The translations under genes were made by a program, and so were the position numbers. Under the pieces are notes generated by a model that saw only the letters and a program-made list of their open reading frames with translations, was not told the origin of the DNA and ran no database searches. A stretch of 64,000 bases of DNA, from contig NZ_CP071597.1 in NCBI RefSeq assembly GCF_017357405.1, positions 3,038,001-3,102,000 on the forward strand. The letters run 5' to 3'. Source of the DNA: Halomontanus rarus. GTDB taxonomy: Archaea; Halobacteriota; Halobacteria; Halobacteriales; Natrialbaceae. Shown here piece by piece: positions 60,368 through 64,000 of this stretch (the first letter of the stretch is position 1; the number at the start of each line of letters is the position of its first letter).

Positions 60368-60905
60368 GGGACTACAACAAAAAGGTGAAGAAGGAGATTT
60401 TGACAATCCTCATATCTATGAGGACTATTACATCGGCAAACTTTCTGAACGTGATCATCCGGACATCAATTCTGATCGGGAGGACGATGCGTTTCCGACA
60501 TACGACCGGGACGAGTGCCTCGGGATGGTGATGCGCCTAAAGATTACGCGTGATCATCGTGATGCGGGGAATGAAGGCGTTGTGCTTCCGTTCTTTGCAC
60601 CGGCCAAGCTTTCGGTGGCTCGGGACGGTGTTGATGAGAATCCGTCGCGGTTGGCTGCCAACCTCAAGGAACTCGGGATTTTAGAGGATGTTCTTGAGGT
60701 GCTGGGTGTGCGTGATCCTGTGATGACTGGTGAAGAAAAGTGGATGGCTGAGAGTCAGGTTGAGTACAATAACCTGGTTGCAGCGATCCGTCACAGTATC
60801 GGCGATCGGCATATCCGGTTCCAGGTTGAGGATAACGAGAACGGTGACGGTGAGAAGGAGAGTCAGGTCAGTAAGCTCAAAAATTTAGTCGATGAGGATG
60901 AATAG
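60366..60905 (+). CDS. Hypothetical acidic protein, 179 aa
   Basis: 179 residues, MGLQQKGEEGDFDNPHIYED. Acidic and soluble; a central stretch VMRLKITRDHRDAGNEGVVL and EKWMAESQVEYNNLVAAIRH look like ordered strands and helices. No family recognised. The start codon lies in an inverted repeat, suggesting strict control. It begins a plus-strand pair converging on the coupling-ATPase module. Confidence 0.5.
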   Translation: MGLQQKGEEGDFDNPHIYEDYYIGKLSERDHPDINSDREDDAFPTYDRDECLGMVMRLKITRDHRDAGNEGVVLPFFAPAKLSVARDGVDENPSRLAANLKELGILEDVLEVLGVRDPVMTGEEKWMAESQVEYNNLVAAIRHSIGDRHIRFQVEDNENGDGEKESQVSKLKNLVDEDE

Positions 60906-61019
60906 TCCTCTTCGCGTCTTTTTCTTTCTTCTTTGATAATGGTGCGACAAGTCTGGCGTAATTCCGGGGCTCTGGCCCTGTCCTTTTTATTTCTTTACTT
61001 CATATGTGATTACCGCGTG

Positions 61020-61418
61020 ATGACAATTACTGAGGTAGAATACTCTCCCGCTGGAGCTGTGAACTTGGACCTCCTTGATCTCGCGATTCTCGACACGGTC
61101 CGGGAGCAGGCGCTGTGGAAAAAGCGGCTCTATGAACAACTGGCCCAGCGTGCCCAGATCGATCGATACCTCGCTACGGTGTCTCTGCAGACGGTAGCCC
61201 GACGTGTCGATAAACTACGGGAGAACGGCTACCTCCAGTCCTGCATCATTTCACCTGACGACCTGAACCGGGATCTGATCATCGCGTTTCGCGCTTCAGA
61301 GGCCGGAGTCACGGCGTTGACCGAGTACAAGATCTGCCCGGACTGTGGTGAACTCGTGCACGAATCTTCGCACGAACACGCATTTACGCCTGTGAAAACG
61401 TATTTCAAAAATTCCTGA
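61020..61418 (+). CDS. Winged-helix protein with C-terminal zinc finger, 132 aa
   Basis: 132 residues from MTITEVEYSPAGAVNLDLLD. Winged helix at about 18-80 (LAILDTVREQALWKKRLYEQ and LQTVARRVDKLRENGYLQ). The C-terminus has ICPDCGELVHESSHEH, a CxxC...HxxxH zinc site. Likely transcription regulator of the element. An upstream in-frame ATG adds a hydrophobic start that is less likely. Confidence 0.6.
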   Translation: MTITEVEYSPAGAVNLDLLDLAILDTVREQALWKKRLYEQLAQRAQIDRYLATVSLQTVARRVDKLRENGYLQSCIISPDDLNRDLIIAFRASEAGVTALTEYKICPDCGELVHESSHEHAFTPVKTYFKNS

Positions 61419-61424
61419 CCGATC

Positions 61425-61868
61425 CTACTCCTCCTGAGTGTTCACCTGCTCCAGCACTTGCCGTCGAAAGTTGGCGAACCCTGCTTTTAGCTGCTCGATC
61501 TGCTGCTCGTTCTTGCGGACTCGTTTGACGAGTTCTGTGTGGTCGAGATCCTGGAACCGTTCGCTCTCGTCTTCGATGGTGTCCACCACGGTTTTGCCGC
61601 GCTGTGTGAGCCGGACTCGTTTGGGCGTCCGGAACTTCCGGCGTTGGCCGTCGACCACTTTTTCTGTCCAGCCGTCCGGTCGTTCCACGGCCAGTAATTC
61701 GTATCGTTCCAGTTTTTCTACAGCATAGTTGATTTTGCGGTGGCTCAGGGAGAGCTGCTGTGTGAGGGCGTGGACATCGTTGGCGCCGTCAGCGACTGCT
61801 TCAAGCACAGCTCGGTCTTCAGGTCGGAGCTTGGTACTGGCCTCTGAAGCGTCGACCTCGTCACTCAT
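61425..61868 (-). CDS. Winged-helix regulator with coiled-coil tail, 147 aa
   Basis: 147 residues, MSDEVDASEASTKLRPEDRA. Winged helix at 20-80 (AVLEAVADGANDVHALTQQL and INYAVEKLERYELLAVERPD), then a C-terminal helix (ELVKRVRKNEQQIEQLKAGF) that could dimerise. It overlaps the VirD4-like gene's stop by 8 bp, so the two are co-translated; it may regulate the module. Confidence 0.65.
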   Translation of the reverse strand: MSDEVDASEASTKLRPEDRAVLEAVADGANDVHALTQQLSLSHRKINYAVEKLERYELLAVERPDGWTEKVVDGQRRKFRTPKRVRLTQRGKTVVDTIEDESERFQDLDHTELVKRVRKNEQQIEQLKAGFANFRRQVLEQVNTQEE

Positions 61869-63792
61869 GCTCGATCACGCAGGGTGTTCCAAGCTTCTCG
61901 CAGTGTCCGTCTTCGGCCCGATACAGGCAGAACGCCGCCAGTGCGTCTTCCGTGGCGTTTTCAGCGGCGAGTTCGGGACACTCGGGATCTGTGTCGGCTT
62001 CACCGAGTTCGATCAACGTGTCGTCACGGTGTTCGTAGATCGTGTACACCGCGTCCTGCACCGCAGTGATATCCGTCACCGGCTCCCCGTCGACCCGGTA
62101 GTATCGGTACGGCCCGTCATCATCACTCCCATCCGCGTTCGCCTCGGTCATGCGGCGGTTCACGGGATCCGCCAAAATCTGGTGCAGTTTCTGTCCCTCC
62201 CCTGCCTCGACGACAAACACGAGCTCCCGATCTTGGTCGACCGCCCGCTGAACGTTCCGCAGCACCTTGCCGGGCTTCGACAGCGTGTTGTGTTCGGCCT
62301 CGAGGTGGGTGATCGCCCCATCCTGCAATAGGTGGCCGTCCGGTTTCGAGCCACCGTCCTGGTGGAGAATCGTCACGTCCCAGCCTTCGGCGGTGAAGTA
62401 GTGGTAGGCTGCTTCCAGGAGTTTGGCGTGCGCCTCGCCACCGGCGCTTCCGGCTGTTCCTTTCCGGCCGGCCACAGCGGACGTGGTGTCTTCCGTACTG
62501 AGGACCGGGTACTGCTCGAGCAGCATCGTCTTGATTCCGTCACCGCGTTCTGGATCCACGGTCCACGGCGGGTACGTATCGAAGATCGTGGCGTCCTGAT
62601 GTTCTTGTTCGGCCGGGGGTTGGACCACGGCCCGGTACTTGCCAAGTCCGGTCAACTGGTCGCGGCTGACTCCGGAAACGAGGTCGGTCAGTTGAGCGAT
62701 GTCCTCGGAGCCGCTGGGATTGAACAGGAGTTTCGTGCGGCAGTTATTGAGCAGTGCACTCCGTAACGTGGTGGGGAGTTGGCGCAGGTACTGGGTGGCG
62801 AGCCAGCAGCCGAGTTTGTACTCGCGGGCTTCGGAGAGGATGTTCTGGAAGTTGCCGCCCTCGTTGGCGAACGTGTGGAGTTCGTCCACGTACAGATAGA
62901 ACGGGGTGCGTTGGTCGGCGGGTTGGGTGATGCGGGCTTGGGCGGCTGACCAGATCTTGGTGAGGAAGATGCTGCCGATCAACGTTGCGGCGGTCGTGCC
63001 GATCGTGCCTTTCTGCACGTCGACCAAAAGGATCTGCCGATCGTCCAGTACCTGCTGGAAGTCGATGTGGTTCTCGGGCTGGGTGATGATGCGGCGGATG
63101 GTTTCGCTCTCGAGGAAGTCTCGGAATCGGCGCTGTAGGGGCTCCATCTCCCGGTCGCTGAGCGCATGGATCTCCTGCAGTTCCTCGTACAGCAGGGGAT
63201 GGTGCACGCGGTCGAGGAGAGCAGTCATGTCGTCAGCGTTGCGGACGCAGTCGAAGACATCCATCAGGGTGTTCTGCTCGCCGCGCGTGTTCAGATGGAG
63301 ATGGGCGCGGAGCAGGGTGCGGAGGTTGCGGCCCCAGCGTTCGCCCCAATCCCCCGAGAGGCGGCGGAAGACCGCGATCAGGTCGTCGAGGATGATGCTA
63401 TACTGGAGGTCGCGTTCGCCCTGCCGCATGTTTGGTGTGACAGTGGCTTCGAGGACGTTGATCGCGGGGCAGCGTTGCCGGTTTGGGTTGACGTAGATGA
63501 CGTCTTCGCGGCGGTCTTCCGGGAGTTTGGTCAGGAACTCGTCGATGAGGCCGCCTTTTGGGTTGATGATACAGAGGCCGTGTCCTTTGTAGGCGTCTTG
63601 GAGGGCGGCGTGGACCATGAGCTGGGATTTCCCGTAGCCGGTGGGACCGAGGTTGAGGACGTGGAGCAGGCGGTGTTTATCGGAGAGACCGACGTGTTCC
63701 TCGATCCCAAGCGAGCTCTCGGTACTTCCGAGGTAGGTATCGGTGAGGTCGCCGCTGTGAGTGATGAGTTGCCGGGCGTCGCCAGGCTGCAT
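61861..63792 (-). CDS. VirD4/TraG-like coupling ATPase with fused PD-(D/E)XK-like C-terminal domain
   Basis: 643 residues. Walker A GPTGYGKS (49-56), a helical insertion, Walker B YLYVDE (298-304, D303 and E304), and LATQYLRQLPTTLRSALLNN downstream are typical of type IV coupling proteins. Residues about 455-535 differ from VirD4: KPDGHLLQDG (D485), HLEAEHNTLSKPGKVLRNVQ (E498, E500, K506) and LVFVVEAGEG fit a PD-(D/E)XK nuclease fold. It thus joins DNA pumping with possible nuclease activity. Overlaps the winged-helix gene by 8 bp. A cytoplasmic form is likely, since no N-terminal membrane helix is seen. Confidence 0.75.
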   Translation of the reverse strand: MQPGDARQLITHSGDLTDTYLGSTESSLGIEEHVGLSDKHRLLHVLNLGPTGYGKSQLMVHAALQDAYKGHGLCIINPKGGLIDEFLTKLPEDRREDVIYVNPNRQRCPAINVLEATVTPNMRQGERDLQYSIILDDLIAVFRRLSGDWGERWGRNLRTLLRAHLHLNTRGEQNTLMDVFDCVRNADDMTALLDRVHHPLLYEELQEIHALSDREMEPLQRRFRDFLESETIRRIITQPENHIDFQQVLDDRQILLVDVQKGTIGTTAATLIGSIFLTKIWSAAQARITQPADQRTPFYLYVDELHTFANEGGNFQNILSEAREYKLGCWLATQYLRQLPTTLRSALLNNCRTKLLFNPSGSEDIAQLTDLVSGVSRDQLTGLGKYRAVVQPPAEQEHQDATIFDTYPPWTVDPERGDGIKTMLLEQYPVLSTEDTTSAVAGRKGTAGSAGGEAHAKLLEAAYHYFTAEGWDVTILHQDGGSKPDGHLLQDGAITHLEAEHNTLSKPGKVLRNVQRAVDQDRELVFVVEAGEGQKLHQILADPVNRRMTEANADGSDDDGPYRYYRVDGEPVTDITAVQDAVYTIYEHRDDTLIELGEADTDPECPELAAENATEDALAAFCLYRAEDGHCEKLGTPCVIEHE

Positions 63793-64000
63793 ACGTCAGT
63801 GGAGGGCGTAGGAGAGTGTAGTGGTGTATCTGGTACGACAGCTTCCTGGAGGACTGCAAGGGGCGTGGTGAGGCGACACAGATCTGTCGGATTGCGATGT
63901 ACAGGGCACCGTTCGCGTCTCCTGGAAACACACTCTGGTGCGTTGAAAAAACCTCTTTGTGCATTGTCATCATAGCACATATATGGCCAAGGCTTCAACA
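63793..64000. other. Upstream region of the coupling ATPase; no gene found
   Basis: 208 bp to the window edge without a convincing reading frame. On the minus strand a TATA-like CATATATG lies near 63977-63984, about 190 bp before the coupling-protein start, so its transcript may carry a leader. The next gene of the element must lie beyond 64000. Confidence 0.4.

Larger units (their letters stand above)
47200..64000. mobile_element. Putative conjugative/DNA-transfer element (left part; continues beyond the window)
   Basis: Marked by lower GC, runs of AT-rich codons, and a gene set unlike the chromosome: VirB4/HerA-like and VirD4-like ATPases, small membrane proteins, a large surface protein, D5/SF3 helicase, RPA-like OB-fold, CoiA-like nuclease, HNH nuclease and tiny regulators, mostly on one strand with overlapping ends. 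No integrase, relaxase, tRNA or second attachment site lies in this window, so it is unclear whether it is integrated or part of a plasmid-like replicon. The left limit is set by the composition change and is approximate. Confidence 0.7.

Noticed and set aside
63531..63998. Minus-strand frames at the right edge
   Set aside because: They overlap the 5' part of the coupling-ATPase gene in another frame and show no motif; the upstream 208 bp looks noncoding.

Overview
The window is haloarchaeal chromosome. Most of it is GC-rich with acidic, Asp/Glu-rich proteins, and it carries archaeal DnaG, aIF5A with deoxyhypusine synthase, a siroheme-dependent haem pathway, HTH_10 (bacterio-opsin-activator type) regulators, a HalOD1 protein and an LWR-salt protein. 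The mix looks most like Natrialbaceae-type haloarchaea, but that placement is an inference. I saw no rRNA, tRNA or CRISPR array.

1-47 kb is core-like chromosome with a few accessory islands. A truncated RND/MMPL-type exporter opens the window. At 1.7-4.0 kb is a compact cluster that I read as a ribosomally made, ATP-grasp-modified peptide system: a 45-aa precursor with two plesiocin-like TTxxxxE(E/T) core motifs, a divergent RimK/MvdD-like ATP-grasp ligase, and an M50 peptide zinc metalloprotease with an N-terminal PqqD/RRE-like segment. Next come a VapBC pair with a palindromic operator, a sodium:solute symporter with its DUF3311 partner, DnaG, and two complementary cis-prenyltransferase homologues: one has the catalytic DGN motif, the other has the C-terminal RxG motif. 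A haem block follows (fused AhbA/AhbB, precorrin-2 dehydrogenase, HemA), then two MoeA paralogues around an M29 aminopeptidase, an aIF5A-agmatinase operon with deoxyhypusine synthase nearby, and assorted metabolic and regulatory genes. Degenerate hexameric repeats of the GAATCC/GAACTC type recur between genes and as acidic/Ser/Asn-rich low-complexity inserts within genes.

At about 47.2 kb base composition drops and gene organisation changes. From there to the end is a mobile element that continues past the window. It encodes an HNH endonuclease, a VirB4/HerA-like ATPase preceded by two small two-helix membrane proteins, a large glycosylation-site-rich surface protein, a polytopic membrane protein, several tiny zinc-ribbon or ribbon-helix-helix genes joined by 1-4 nt overlaps, a D5/SF3 replicative helicase, a CoiA-like nuclease, an RPA-like OB-fold protein and a VirD4/TraG-like coupling ATPase with a fused PD-(D/E)XK-like tail. 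This fits a conjugative or DNA-transfer element with its own replication genes. A 22-bp inverted repeat next to the helicase gene is the best origin candidate, and a perfect 16-bp palindrome sits at the left composition boundary. No integrase, relaxase or tRNA attachment site is visible inside the window.

The strongest leads are the graspetide-like cluster, the split cis-prenyltransferase, and the transfer/replication element with GINS-B-like domains in an HNH protein and a 53-aa protein.
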